Origin: Betaproteobacteria bacterium
Lineage (GTDB): Bacteria > Pseudomonadota > Gammaproteobacteria > Burkholderiales > SG8-41
Assembly: GCA_021730905.1 (NCBI GenBank)
Contig: JAKFYK010000036.1
Coordinates: 163,734-227,733, forward strand
Length of the DNA: 64,000 bases
Direction of reading: 5' to 3'
This document shows positions 45,697-54,003 of the stretch, one piece after another. Made by a program: the position numbers and the translations under genes. A model generated the notes under the pieces. The model was given only the letters and a program-made list of their open reading frames with translations. It was not told the origin of the DNA and did no database searches. How positions within the stretch are numbered: the first letter of the stretch is position 1; every line of letters starts with the position of its first letter.

Positions 45697-46649
45697 TCGT
45701 CGCCCTCGCAGGCGGTGTGGGTGGTGCCCGGCTCGCAGTTGGGCTGGCGGCAGTGTTGCCGCCCGGAGCGCTTACCATCGTCGTTAACACCGGCGACGAC
45801 TTCGAGCACATGGGTTTCACCATCTGTCCGGACCTCGACACCGTGATGTACACGTTGGCGGGTGTCAACCATCCGCAAACCGGCTGGGGACGCGCGGGCG
45901 AAACCTGGAACTTCATGAACGAAATCCGGCGCCTCGGCGGCGCGGATTGGTTCCAGCTGGGTGACCGCGACCTGGCGGTGCATGTGTTGCGGCGCGAAGC
46001 ATTGCATCGCGGTCTGCCGCTATCGACAGTGACGCTCGACCTGGCTGACCGTTTCGGGATTCGCCATACGATCCTGCCGATGAGCGACACGCCAGTGCGC
46101 ACGCGTGTCAAAACCATGGTGGGTGGAAACAAGGGTGAACTCGCGTTTCAGGATTACTTTGTGCGTCTGCGCTGCAGGCCGCGCGTGACGGGATTTCGCT
46201 TTGCCGGTGCACGCAGTGCGCGCGTGCCCGCCGCGCTCGCGCGCATCATGCGCGGGTGCGTGGACGCGGTGGTGATCTGTCCGTCCAACCCTTTCGTCAG
46301 CGTTGCTCCGATATTTGCCGTGCCGGCGATACGCACATGGTTGAAAGCGCGCACGTTTCCCGTGCTGGCGGTGTCGCCGATCGTCGGCGGCGTCGCGGTC
46401 AAAGGCCCGGCGGCGAAAATGATGCGCGAATTGGGCCTCAAACCCTCCACGCTCGAAGTAGCTCGGCATTACGGCAAGCGGGTTGATGCGTGGGTTATCG
46501 ATCAGCGCGACGCGCATTTGCGCGAGCGTATCGCACACCTCGACAAACCGGTGCTGGTCGCGGATACGTTGATGACAAACGCGACGAAGAGCGCAGGGCT
46601 GGCGCAGCGCGTTTTGGGTTTTGCACAGCAGTTAAAAAATGTCAAATAA
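45693..46649 (+). CDS. cofD: 2-phospho-L-lactate transferase-like F420-0 synthase (CofD/FbiA)
   Basis: 318 residues. Transfers the phospho-acid moiety from the CofC product to FO, forming F420-0 or its dehydro form. Signature parts: ALAGGVGGARLAVGLA at residues 4-19, NTGDDFEHMGFTICPDLDTVMYTLAG near 32, GDRDLAVH near 90 and ICPSNPFVSVAPI near 195 (also seen in FbiA). Start overlaps cofE; end overlaps cofC by 11 bp, giving tight coupling. Confidence 0.95.
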   Translation: MIVALAGGVGGARLAVGLAAVLPPGALTIVVNTGDDFEHMGFTICPDLDTVMYTLAGVNHPQTGWGRAGETWNFMNEIRRLGGADWFQLGDRDLAVHVLRREALHRGLPLSTVTLDLADRFGIRHTILPMSDTPVRTRVKTMVGGNKGELAFQDYFVRLRCRPRVTGFRFAGARSARVPAALARIMRGCVDAVVICPSNPFVSVAPIFAVPAIRTWLKARTFPVLAVSPIVGGVAVKGPAAKMMRELGLKPSTLEVARHYGKRVDAWVIDQRDAHLRERIAHLDKPVLVADTLMTNATKSAGLAQRVLGFAQQLKNVK

Positions 46650-47292
46650 AATCAATTGCTTAGATATTTGGGCTGTGCTGCCACAGCGCGGCCTTGCGCG
46701 CGGCAAATCGCGCCTCGCCGGGGTGCTTGATGCTGCCGCGCGCCATGAGCTTAACCGCTGGCTGCTCGAACGCACGCTTGGTGTGGTCACGCACTGGCTC
46801 GGCGACACTCGACGTTGCGTGGTGGTAAGCCCGGACGCCGCGACGCTGGCGACGGCGCATGCGCACGGCGCAACGGCGTTGCGCGATGCCGGCGCGGGGT
46901 TGAATGCCGCGGTCGAGCAAGGCACTGCGTATGCTGCCGCGCGCGGCGCCAGGCAGTGGCTGATTCTGCCCTGTGATCTGCCGCTGCTGGATCACGCAGC
47001 ACTGAGTGCGATGGCCGTGCGCAAAGCCGCAGGCACGGCAGTCATCGCGCCCGATCGTCTTGGCACCGGCACCAATGGCTTGCTGGTGGATGCGGCGGAA
47101 CGCACATTTGCTTTTGGTGCCAACAGCGTAAAGTGGCATACCGATAACTTCACCGCGCGCGGTGAACAGGTATGCCTGTATCACCGGCCCGAACTGGCAT
47201 TCGATCTCGATACCGCTGAAGATCTGGCGCATTGGCTGCATGGCGGCTATGACCTGCCGCCGTTTCTTGCACGGCATAATCAACCCGCATGA
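46639..47292 (+). CDS. cofC: 2-phospho-acid guanylyltransferase (CofC/FbiD)
   Basis: 217 residues. Activates 2-phospholactate, phosphoenolpyruvate or 3-phosphoglycerate with GTP. Motifs: LPQRGLARGKSRLA near 15, where the usual VPVKPL opening is altered to AVLPQRGL, and LILPCDLPLLD near residue 109 for GTP binding, then DRLGTGTNGLLV near 140. The rest resembles family members. Substrate cannot be inferred from the sequence here. It overlaps cofD by 11 bp. Confidence 0.93.
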   Translation: MSNKINCLDIWAVLPQRGLARGKSRLAGVLDAAARHELNRWLLERTLGVVTHWLGDTRRCVVVSPDAATLATAHAHGATALRDAGAGLNAAVEQGTAYAAARGARQWLILPCDLPLLDHAALSAMAVRKAAGTAVIAPDRLGTGTNGLLVDAAERTFAFGANSVKWHTDNFTARGEQVCLYHRPELAFDLDTAEDLAHWLHGGYDLPPFLARHNQPA

Positions 47293-47331
47293 GTGTATTA
47301 TCGAATTACAACAACGATACGGAGGAGTAAG

Positions 47332-48312
47332 ATGAATTTCAAGCTGAAAGTCCTGCGTGCCGGATTGCTTGCGGCGCTGGCCACGTGCAGCTTTGCTGTA
47401 TTCGCGCAATCGGGTGGTTATCCCACGCGTCCGATTCGTATCATCGCGCCGTCGGGCGCGGGCGGTCCGGTCGATGTGATGTGCCGCGTCATCATGCCGA
47501 AGCTGGGCGAAGTGCTCGGTCAGCAGATTGTGGTTGAAAACCGCGTCGGCGCCGCCGGGTTGATCGGCACCGAATTTGTCGTCCGCCAGCCGCCTGATGG
47601 TTACACGCTGTTGTTCGGATTCTCCGGGCCGCTGGCGATCGTGCCAAATCTTAATTCCAAAACACCGTATCAAGTGGCTCGCGATCTAATACCGATCGCG
47701 CAGGTCGCGGTACAGCCCTACGTGCTGCTGGTGCATCCCAGCGTTCCGGCAAAAAGCGTGAAGGAGCTTGCAGCACTCGCCAGGTCGCAACCCGGCAAGA
47801 TGAATTTTTCGTCCGGCGGCGTGGGCGTCGGTATCCACATGGCGGGAGAACTGTTCAAGGTTGCGGCCGGCGTGCAGATACTGCACGTGCCGTACGCGGG
47901 CGCCGCTCCGGCGATTACGGCTTTGATGTCGGGTGAAGTCGATATGATGTTCAACGGACTGTCGGCGGCGTTGCCTTACATGCAAAACGGCAAAGTGCGG
48001 GCGCTGGCGGTCGGCGGCGACAAGCGCACCGCGCTTTTCCCCGAACTGCCGACGATTCAGGAATCCGGCTACGACTTCAAGACCGGAGGGTGGTACGGCG
48101 TTCTGGCGGCGAGTGGCACGCCGCAACCGATCATTAACACCTTGCATCAGGCAATCGTCAAGACCATGAATAGCCCCGACATGCGCAACACGATGACCAG
48201 ACTCGTTGCCGAACCGGTTACCGGCTCGTCACAGGCGTTTGCCGACCTGATCGGCTACGAAAGCGCGCTGTGGGCGAAGGTCATCAAGTCGGCGGGCATC
48301 AAGGTACGGTGA
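47332..48312 (+). CDS. Bug/TctC-type solute receptor 8
   Basis: 326 residues from ATG 47332, which has GGAGGAG 6 bp upstream; signal cleavage at VFA-QS. N-terminal loop APSGAGGPVDVMCR carries Cys where most have Ala, and IIAPSG replaces the usual PF. Blocks VVENRVGAAGLIG and VPYAGAAPAITA are present, the second with an Ala in place of the common Lys (YKG to YAG). It follows cofC by 39 bp and shares its last base with the dienelactone hydrolase start. Confidence 0.92.
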   Translation: MNFKLKVLRAGLLAALATCSFAVFAQSGGYPTRPIRIIAPSGAGGPVDVMCRVIMPKLGEVLGQQIVVENRVGAAGLIGTEFVVRQPPDGYTLLFGFSGPLAIVPNLNSKTPYQVARDLIPIAQVAVQPYVLLVHPSVPAKSVKELAALARSQPGKMNFSSGGVGVGIHMAGELFKVAAGVQILHVPYAGAAPAITALMSGEVDMMFNGLSAALPYMQNGKVRALAVGGDKRTALFPELPTIQESGYDFKTGGWYGVLAASGTPQPIINTLHQAIVKTMNSPDMRNTMTRLVAEPVTGSSQAFADLIGYESALWAKVIKSAGIKVR

Positions 48313-49010
48313 TGCAAACACGCACTATCCAGGTGCCGTTGCGCGACGGCGTGATGGGCGCATACCTTGCCGTGCCGGATCGCACGCCGGTAGGCGGCAT
48401 CGTCGCCATCATGGAAATCTGGGGCGTGAACGACACCATGCGCATGCACGCGCAAGAATTCGCCGAAGCAGGCTTCGTGTGCCTGGTGCCGGACTTGTTC
48501 TGGCGGCAGGAACCTGGCGTGGAATTGTCCGACCGCAATCCTGAAGACGGCAAGAAAGCGTTCGATCTTTATTACGACTTCGACTACGACCTCGGCGTGC
48601 GCGACATGGAAGACACCGTGAAATATCTCGCGGGCATTCCGGAGTGCAACGGCAAGGCGGGCGCGGTGGGCTACTGCCTTGGCGGCAAGCTATGTTATCT
48701 GCTGTGCTGTCGCACCGATATCGAATGCGCGGTGGCCTATTACGGCACCTACATCGAGCACCGCATCAAGGAAGCGCCGAACCTGCATCGGCCCTTCATG
48801 CTGCACATGGCGATGAAGGACCGCTGGGTGCAGGCCGAAGTGAATGAATTGCTGGAGCGGCGGCTGTCACCCAATCCGCTGGTGACCATCCACAAGTATC
48901 CCGAGGCCGATCACGCGTTTGCGCGGCATGGCGGCAAACCGTTTCGCAAGGGCGATGCAGACAGGGCGCTGCGGCTGACGGTGGATTTTTTCAAGCAGCA
49001 TCTTGGGTAA
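48312..49010 (+). CDS. Dienelactone hydrolase family protein
   Basis: 232 residues, alpha/beta hydrolase. Nucleophile Cys in GYCLGGK near residue 117, metal-free Glu of IMEIWG near 35, and His in EADHAFARHGG near 198 give the Cys-Asp-His set. Hydrolyses lactones of muconolactone type. The ATG overlaps the Bug 8 TGA as TGATG. Followed at 18 bp by LLM gene B: a lactone opened after an LLM-type oxygenation (Baeyer-Villiger-like) is a plausible sequence of steps. Confidence 0.88.
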   Translation: MQTRTIQVPLRDGVMGAYLAVPDRTPVGGIVAIMEIWGVNDTMRMHAQEFAEAGFVCLVPDLFWRQEPGVELSDRNPEDGKKAFDLYYDFDYDLGVRDMEDTVKYLAGIPECNGKAGAVGYCLGGKLCYLLCCRTDIECAVAYYGTYIEHRIKEAPNLHRPFMLHMAMKDRWVQAEVNELLERRLSPNPLVTIHKYPEADHAFARHGGKPFRKGDADRALRLTVDFFKQHLG

Positions 49011-49028
49011 AGCGAAAGGCAAAGGCAA

Positions 49029-50084
49029 ATGAGCGGTGTAAAAGCGGGAATCATGCTCAGCAACCAGCAGTTCGAAGGGGCGGATATGGTGAAAGCCCTG
49101 GACGAACAGATCGTGATGGTGCGGCTGGCCCGGGACCGCGGGTGGGACTCTTACTTTACCGGGCAGCACTACCTGAACGAGGGCGGCAATCAAGGACTGC
49201 AAATGGTGCCCTACCTTGCCCGTCTGGCCGCCGACGCGGGTGACATGACCCTTGGCGTGGGGCTGCTGCTGGCGCCGTTGCACAACCCTGTCTACACCGC
49301 GGAAACCATTGCCACGCTGGACGTGATATCCCGCGGCAATATGATTTTCGGCGTGGGGTTGGGCTATCGCACTACCGAGTTCGAAGCCTTTGGCGTGCGC
49401 AAAGGTCAGCGGGTTCAGCGTTTCGAGGAATGTCTCACCGTTGCCAAACGGCTGTGGACCGAGGACAAGGTAAGCTACGAGAGCGACACCTGCATACTGA
49501 AGGATGCGCACCTTTCGCTGAAGTGCGTGCAGAAGCCTCATCCGCCCATCTGGTTTGCGGCCAAACATCCCAACGCGATCCGTCGCGCCGCGCAACTGGG
49601 GGACTGCCTTTACCACAGCCCCAAGGCCACCCTCGCCACCCACAAAGAGCGATTGACGCTGTACAAGGAAGAACTGCAAAAAGCGGGCAAATCCCTGCCG
49701 AAGGAAAATCCCTGCCGCATTGAGATCTACTGTGCGAAGCATCGTGCCGCCGCGATGGAGTTAGGGGCACCGTACATTTCGGAAAAGTACAAGGCCTACG
49801 CACAGTGGGAAAGCGACAAGGTCATGCCGGAACACGAGCGGATTGACAAATCCTTTGAAGAACTGGTGCAGGACCGCTTTGTGATCGGCTCGCCCGAGGA
49901 TTGCTGGAATCAGCTCAAGCCCTACATAGAGGAACTGGGTGTGACCCACTTCGTGTTTCGCACACACTTTCTCGGCATGCCCCTCTCCAGCGCCATGGCC
50001 AGCATGCAACTAATGTCGGAGGAGTTGCTGCCGGCGCTGCACGCTGCCAAGCCCACGCCGCTGGATCAGATCCCCGCTGCCTGA
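49029..50084 (+). CDS. LLM-class (luciferase-like) oxidoreductase B
   Basis: 351 residues, luciferase-like family. Notable parts are VRLARDRGWDSYFTGQHYL near residue 31, TLGVGLLLAPLHNPVYTAET near 74, LDVISRGNMIFGVGLGYR near 98 and a late VIGSPEDCWNQL near 284. Co-oriented with the F420 genes and dienelactone hydrolase, again without a flavin reductase partner, which favours F420 as cofactor (inference). Its TGA overlaps the start of Bug 9. Confidence 0.88.
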   Translation: MSGVKAGIMLSNQQFEGADMVKALDEQIVMVRLARDRGWDSYFTGQHYLNEGGNQGLQMVPYLARLAADAGDMTLGVGLLLAPLHNPVYTAETIATLDVISRGNMIFGVGLGYRTTEFEAFGVRKGQRVQRFEECLTVAKRLWTEDKVSYESDTCILKDAHLSLKCVQKPHPPIWFAAKHPNAIRRAAQLGDCLYHSPKATLATHKERLTLYKEELQKAGKSLPKENPCRIEIYCAKHRAAAMELGAPYISEKYKAYAQWESDKVMPEHERIDKSFEELVQDRFVIGSPEDCWNQLKPYIEELGVTHFVFRTHFLGMPLSSAMASMQLMSEELLPALHAAKPTPLDQIPAA

Positions 50085-51106
50085 TGTCACAACAGAGTGA
50101 AATGTATCGCCAGAAAGGCGTTACGAAAAAATTAACGGCGCTGAGTACCGGCACTTTCGCCATCGCGTTTGTTGCGCTTTTTGCTGCTGCAAACGCCGCC
50201 GGACAGGACTATCCAAGCAAACCGATTCGATGGCTGGTACCGTTCGCGCCGGGCGGTGTCGGCGACTTGACCGCGCGCATCGTCGCCCAGAAAATGACCG
50301 AGAACCTGCGTCAGCAGGTCGTCATCGACAATCGTCCGGCTGCAGGCATGGTCGTGTCTGCCAACATTGCTTTACAGGCGCCGCCCGATGGTTACACGCT
50401 CATTCAGGCAGGCAACGGCTCGGCGATCAGCCAGAGTCTGTTCAAGTCGCTGCCCTACGATGTGTACAGGGATTTCACGGCCGTATCGACGTTGGCGTAC
50501 TTTGATATTGTGCTGGTCACCAACGCGAATTCCACCATGAACACCGTTGCCGATGTGCTGGCGACTGCGAAGAAGAACCCCGGCAAGTTGAGCATCGGCA
50601 CCGGCAACGTCGGCACCACGCAGTATCTGGCCGTTCAATTGTTTACTTCAATGGCAGGCATCAATGCACAAACGATTCCGTTCAAGGCCACGCCTGTGGC
50701 CATCAACGCGCTGCGCGGCAATGAGATACCCCTTGTAGTCGAAACCGTTCCGGCCCTGATCGGCCAGTTGAAGGGCGGCGCCCTCAAGGCGCTGGGCGTG
50801 GGCAGCACGCAACGCTCGCCCATTTTGCCGGATACGCCAACGCTCGCAGAAAGCGGCGTGCCCGGCTACGAGGCGACTTCGTGGACCGGACTGTCGGTCA
50901 AGGCAAAAACGCCCGAGGCCATCATCACGCGCCTGCACCGGGAAATCAGCGCTGCGGTGAAATCCGGTGACGTCATGCAGAAACTCGGCGACATGGGTGC
51001 AACCGGCCGCGCAAGCGCATTGCCCGAAGAAGCGCGCAAGCTTATGCGCTCGGAGATCGACAAATGGAAGGTGGTCATCGATCGGGCAGGCATCGAACGT
51101 CAATAA
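50084..51106 (+). CDS. Bug/TctC-type solute receptor 9
   Basis: 340 residues from ATG 50084, overlapping the LLM B stop (TGATG); an ATG at 50102 would trim 6 residues. The n-region is unusually long before AIAFVALFAAANAAG, and loop PFAPGGVGDLTAR, VIDNRPAAGMVVS and IPFKATPVAINA are visible. The YKG block is replaced by FKA, so the ligand contact may differ. Part of the F420 operon's tail. Confidence 0.91.
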   Translation: MSQQSEMYRQKGVTKKLTALSTGTFAIAFVALFAAANAAGQDYPSKPIRWLVPFAPGGVGDLTARIVAQKMTENLRQQVVIDNRPAAGMVVSANIALQAPPDGYTLIQAGNGSAISQSLFKSLPYDVYRDFTAVSTLAYFDIVLVTNANSTMNTVADVLATAKKNPGKLSIGTGNVGTTQYLAVQLFTSMAGINAQTIPFKATPVAINALRGNEIPLVVETVPALIGQLKGGALKALGVGSTQRSPILPDTPTLAESGVPGYEATSWTGLSVKAKTPEAIITRLHREISAAVKSGDVMQKLGDMGATGRASALPEEARKLMRSEIDKWKVVIDRAGIERQ

Positions 51107-51149
51107 CAAGCGGCGAGCGACAGAACAGCTTAACCCATGGAGCAAAAGC

Positions 51150-51251
51150 ATGTCCAGAGTTGCAGTTATCGGTAATACTGCGCGCGCGATAGACCTCGCC
51201 GGCACGCCGGATGAGGTGAAAAAACGTGTACTGAGAGGAGTCAATCTATGA
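51150..51251 (+). CDS. Short ORF or degenerate LLM-like fragment
   Basis: 33 codons ending ATGA-overlapped with Bug 10. The peptide contains DLAGTPDEVKKRV, the pattern seen near the C-terminus of many LLM oxidoreductases (AGTPDEV). It may be a relic of a third LLM gene or a short leader peptide for the receptor gene. Confidence 0.3.
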   Translation: MSRVAVIGNTARAIDLAGTPDEVKKRVLRGVNL

Positions 51252-52207
51252 AACGAGCCTTGGCCTTTGTAGTACTTTCACTCACGGCGGTGTGCGCGTT
51301 TGCCGCCGACTATCCGGTCAAAACGATCCGTATCATCGCGCCGTTTCCACCGGGCGGTAGCGTCGATCTCGTCGCGCGCATCCTGGGTGCGGACCTGGGG
51401 AAGGCGATTGGCCAGCAGATCGTCATCGACAATCGCGGCGGCGCAACGGGCATGATCGGCACCGAGGTCGCGAAAAACTCGTCGCCCGATGGCTACACGC
51501 TGCTCGTCAACACCTTGCCCTTCGTGACCAACCAGTTCGCGTACAGCAAGACGCCGTACGACCCGGTCAGCGATTTCGCGCCCGTCTCGCTGCTCGCGTC
51601 GGTGGCGTCTGTCCTGGTGTCGCATCCGGCGCTGCCGGTGAATTCGATGAAAGACCTGATCGCGCTCGCGCGGGCTAAACCCAACGCGATCACGTACGGC
51701 ACGGCGGGCGCGGGCTCGAATCCTCACATCGCGGGTGAACTGCTCAACAATCTTGCGAAGATCAAGCTCCTCGCCGTGCACTACAAGGGCGGCGGGCCGG
51801 CGACGATCGCAACGTTGAGCGGTGAGACGCAGCTCTATTTCGTCAACGCAATCCCGGAAGCGCTCCCGCACATCCAGGCGAAGAGGCTGAAGGCGCTCGG
51901 CATCACCGACACCAGGCGCAACGCCAGCGCACCGCAGATCCCGACGATGGCAGAGGCCGGTCTGCCCGGCTACGAATTCGTTACGTGGCAGATACTCGCC
52001 GCGCCGAAGGCCACGCCCGGTCCGATCATCGCGACGCTCAACGAGAAGGTGCGGGGCGTGATGAAGGCGCCCGATGCCATGAAGCGCTGGCAGGATCGCG
52101 GGTTCGACGTGATAGCGAGCACGCCCGAAGAGATGGCCGCACATCTGGCGCGGGAAATCAAGAAATGGGGCGCCGTGTTCAGGGAACAAGGCATCCGGGC
52201 GGAGTAG
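51248..52207 (+). CDS. Bug/TctC-type solute receptor 10
   Basis: 319 residues with signal cleavage AFA-AD (residue 19). The canonical loop PFPPGGSVDLVAR and IDNRGGATGMIG are intact. AGGAG lies 7 bp upstream. Ends the co-oriented F420 run. It converges on the ThDP enzyme gene. Base composition at third positions looks more GC-rich than that of the cof genes. Confidence 0.92.
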   Translation: MKRALAFVVLSLTAVCAFAADYPVKTIRIIAPFPPGGSVDLVARILGADLGKAIGQQIVIDNRGGATGMIGTEVAKNSSPDGYTLLVNTLPFVTNQFAYSKTPYDPVSDFAPVSLLASVASVLVSHPALPVNSMKDLIALARAKPNAITYGTAGAGSNPHIAGELLNNLAKIKLLAVHYKGGGPATIATLSGETQLYFVNAIPEALPHIQAKRLKALGITDTRRNASAPQIPTMAEAGLPGYEFVTWQILAAPKATPGPIIATLNEKVRGVMKAPDAMKRWQDRGFDVIASTPEEMAAHLAREIKKWGAVFREQGIRAE

Positions 52208-52267
52208 CAATCGATCGACCACATGCAAGCACACGTAGCGCGTGCGTGCGGCGCGTACTGAACGCTT

Positions 52268-53932
52268 CTATTTGTGCTTGGCGGGATGCGCTCTGCGTAT
52301 CGTCGGCGATACGACCCGGTCTGACACATGGAAGTCCCACACGGCTGCACCGCCCTTTTTCGAGAATTCCTGCACGAGCTTCGGTAGATCAGCGAGGTTT
52401 TTGACGACTTGTCCGTCGAGCCCGAAGCCGCGCGCGATGGCGCCAAAATCGGGACGACCGAACACCGACCCGGTGTCAGGCAACCCCTCCGAACGAAGCT
52501 TGTGGATCTCCGAACCATAGGCGCCGTCGTTCATGATAACGATCAGAATGTTCATACCATGGCGCTTGATGGTTTCGAGCTCCTGAAGGTGCATCATCAT
52601 TCCGCCGTCACCGTCGAACATCACCACGGTTTTGTCCGGGCGCGCAGCCGCCACCCCCATCGCAAACGAGAGGCCGTTACCGATCGCGCCGAATTCGCGG
52701 ATGGTGAGGAATTGCTCATTCGGGCGCGAAGGCATTTGCGCGAAGAACCACGAACAATGGCCGGATGAATTGACAAGTTCCCAGTCGGCGGGAATCGCCT
52801 TCTCGAGACTTGCGGCCACCTCGCGCGGGTCAAGGAGATCCGGCTCGATCTCGAATACATGACTGTCGGGCTTGGTATCGCGAATGCGTGCGGCCATCGC
52901 TTCGGTGCGCCATTTCGCGGTGCGCTCCGGCAGTGCGGCTGTCAGAGCCTCGACGCCGAGGCGTGCGTCGGCACGCAGGTGGTTCTTCGCCACTTCCTGG
53001 CCTTGAGCCACCGCAACCGGATCAACGTCAATGTGCAGCATCTTCGCCTTGCGCCAGAGCTGGCCGCCGCCGCCCGCGTGAAACGCGAGCGAGCCGCCGA
53101 CCACGATGACGAGATCGGCCTGCGCCAGATATTCGAGCCCGACTTCGGTCGAGAAGCTGCCGGAAATGCCAATGCAGTACGGATCGTCGTGGAACAGTCC
53201 ACGCGCGGGCAGCGAAGTGGTGAGCAGCGCGCCAGTCCTGGCGGCAAGCGCGCGGCACGCGGGCCCCGCCTTGGCCTGGACCGCGCCGAGCCCGGCAAAG
53301 ATCACAACGCGTTCCGATGACGCCGCCAGTTGCGCCGCCTTCGCCACGTCGTCCGGATGGGCAGGTATCGGCGAGAGCTTGGGCATGACTTGCGCCGAGG
53401 GTGTCGGCAGGTTTTCCGGTCCGGTCCACGGCCGCTCCTGCAGATCAAACGGAATGCCGAGCACAACCGGTCGGCGTTCGCGGCGCGCCTGCAGAAATGC
53501 ATCACGTATCGCAACCGGCATGCGCTCAGGCAGGTGCAGTTGATGATAGGCCGCTCCCGTTCCCGCGATGATCGGCCCCTGATTGAGCTCCTGGTTGTAC
53601 CAGCCCAGCCGGAGCGGCGACTCTCCGGCAAACACCACCATCGGCAGATGGGCACGCACGGCCGCCGGGAGCGCCGTGATTAACTGTGTGACGCCGGGTC
53701 CGCAGGTGACCGTTGCAACACCCACTTCCGACGTCTTGCGCGCATAGGCCATCGCGGCTGCGGCCGCGCAATGCTCGTGCCTGACATAGACCATGCGGCA
53801 TCCCTGCTGGGCCATTCGAGCCGCCCAGTTCATGTTCGCGTCGCCCATTAACGTAAAACAGGTGCTCACGCCTTCCTGGATAAAGGCCTTGGCAAGAACA
53901 TCATAGACATGCAGTTTGGTTTCGTTCGTCAC
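52268..53932 (-). CDS. Thiamine diphosphate-dependent enzyme (acetolactate synthase/benzoylformate decarboxylase-like)
   Basis: 554 residues from GTG 53932 (a TTG at 53989 is possible). N-terminal PYR domain with the catalytic Glu in VRHEHCAAAAAM near 44. Central NAD/FAD-like domain, residues 190-330. C-terminal PP domain with the ThDP motif MFDGDGGMMMHLQELETIKRH... and NDGAYGSEI near 481. Which 2-keto acid it uses is not clear; the fold covers acetolactate, benzoylformate, oxalyl-CoA and sulfopyruvate enzymes. No small regulatory subunit is nearby. Divergent from Bug 11 (71 bp). Confidence 0.88.
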   Translation of the reverse strand: MTNETKLHVYDVLAKAFIQEGVSTCFTLMGDANMNWAARMAQQGCRMVYVRHEHCAAAAAMAYARKTSEVGVATVTCGPGVTQLITALPAAVRAHLPMVVFAGESPLRLGWYNQELNQGPIIAGTGAAYHQLHLPERMPVAIRDAFLQARRERRPVVLGIPFDLQERPWTGPENLPTPSAQVMPKLSPIPAHPDDVAKAAQLAASSERVVIFAGLGAVQAKAGPACRALAARTGALLTTSLPARGLFHDDPYCIGISGSFSTEVGLEYLAQADLVIVVGGSLAFHAGGGGQLWRKAKMLHIDVDPVAVAQGQEVAKNHLRADARLGVEALTAALPERTAKWRTEAMAARIRDTKPDSHVFEIEPDLLDPREVAASLEKAIPADWELVNSSGHCSWFFAQMPSRPNEQFLTIREFGAIGNGLSFAMGVAAARPDKTVVMFDGDGGMMMHLQELETIKRHGMNILIVIMNDGAYGSEIHKLRSEGLPDTGSVFGRPDFGAIARGFGLDGQVVKNLADLPKLVQEFSKKGGAAVWDFHVSDRVVSPTIRRAHPAKHK

Positions 53933-54003
53933 GGTTGTACTTTCGAAGGGTAGTCGTGTTTTGGAAGAAGACTGACAATGAGTATACAAGGTAAAATTCC
54001 CGC

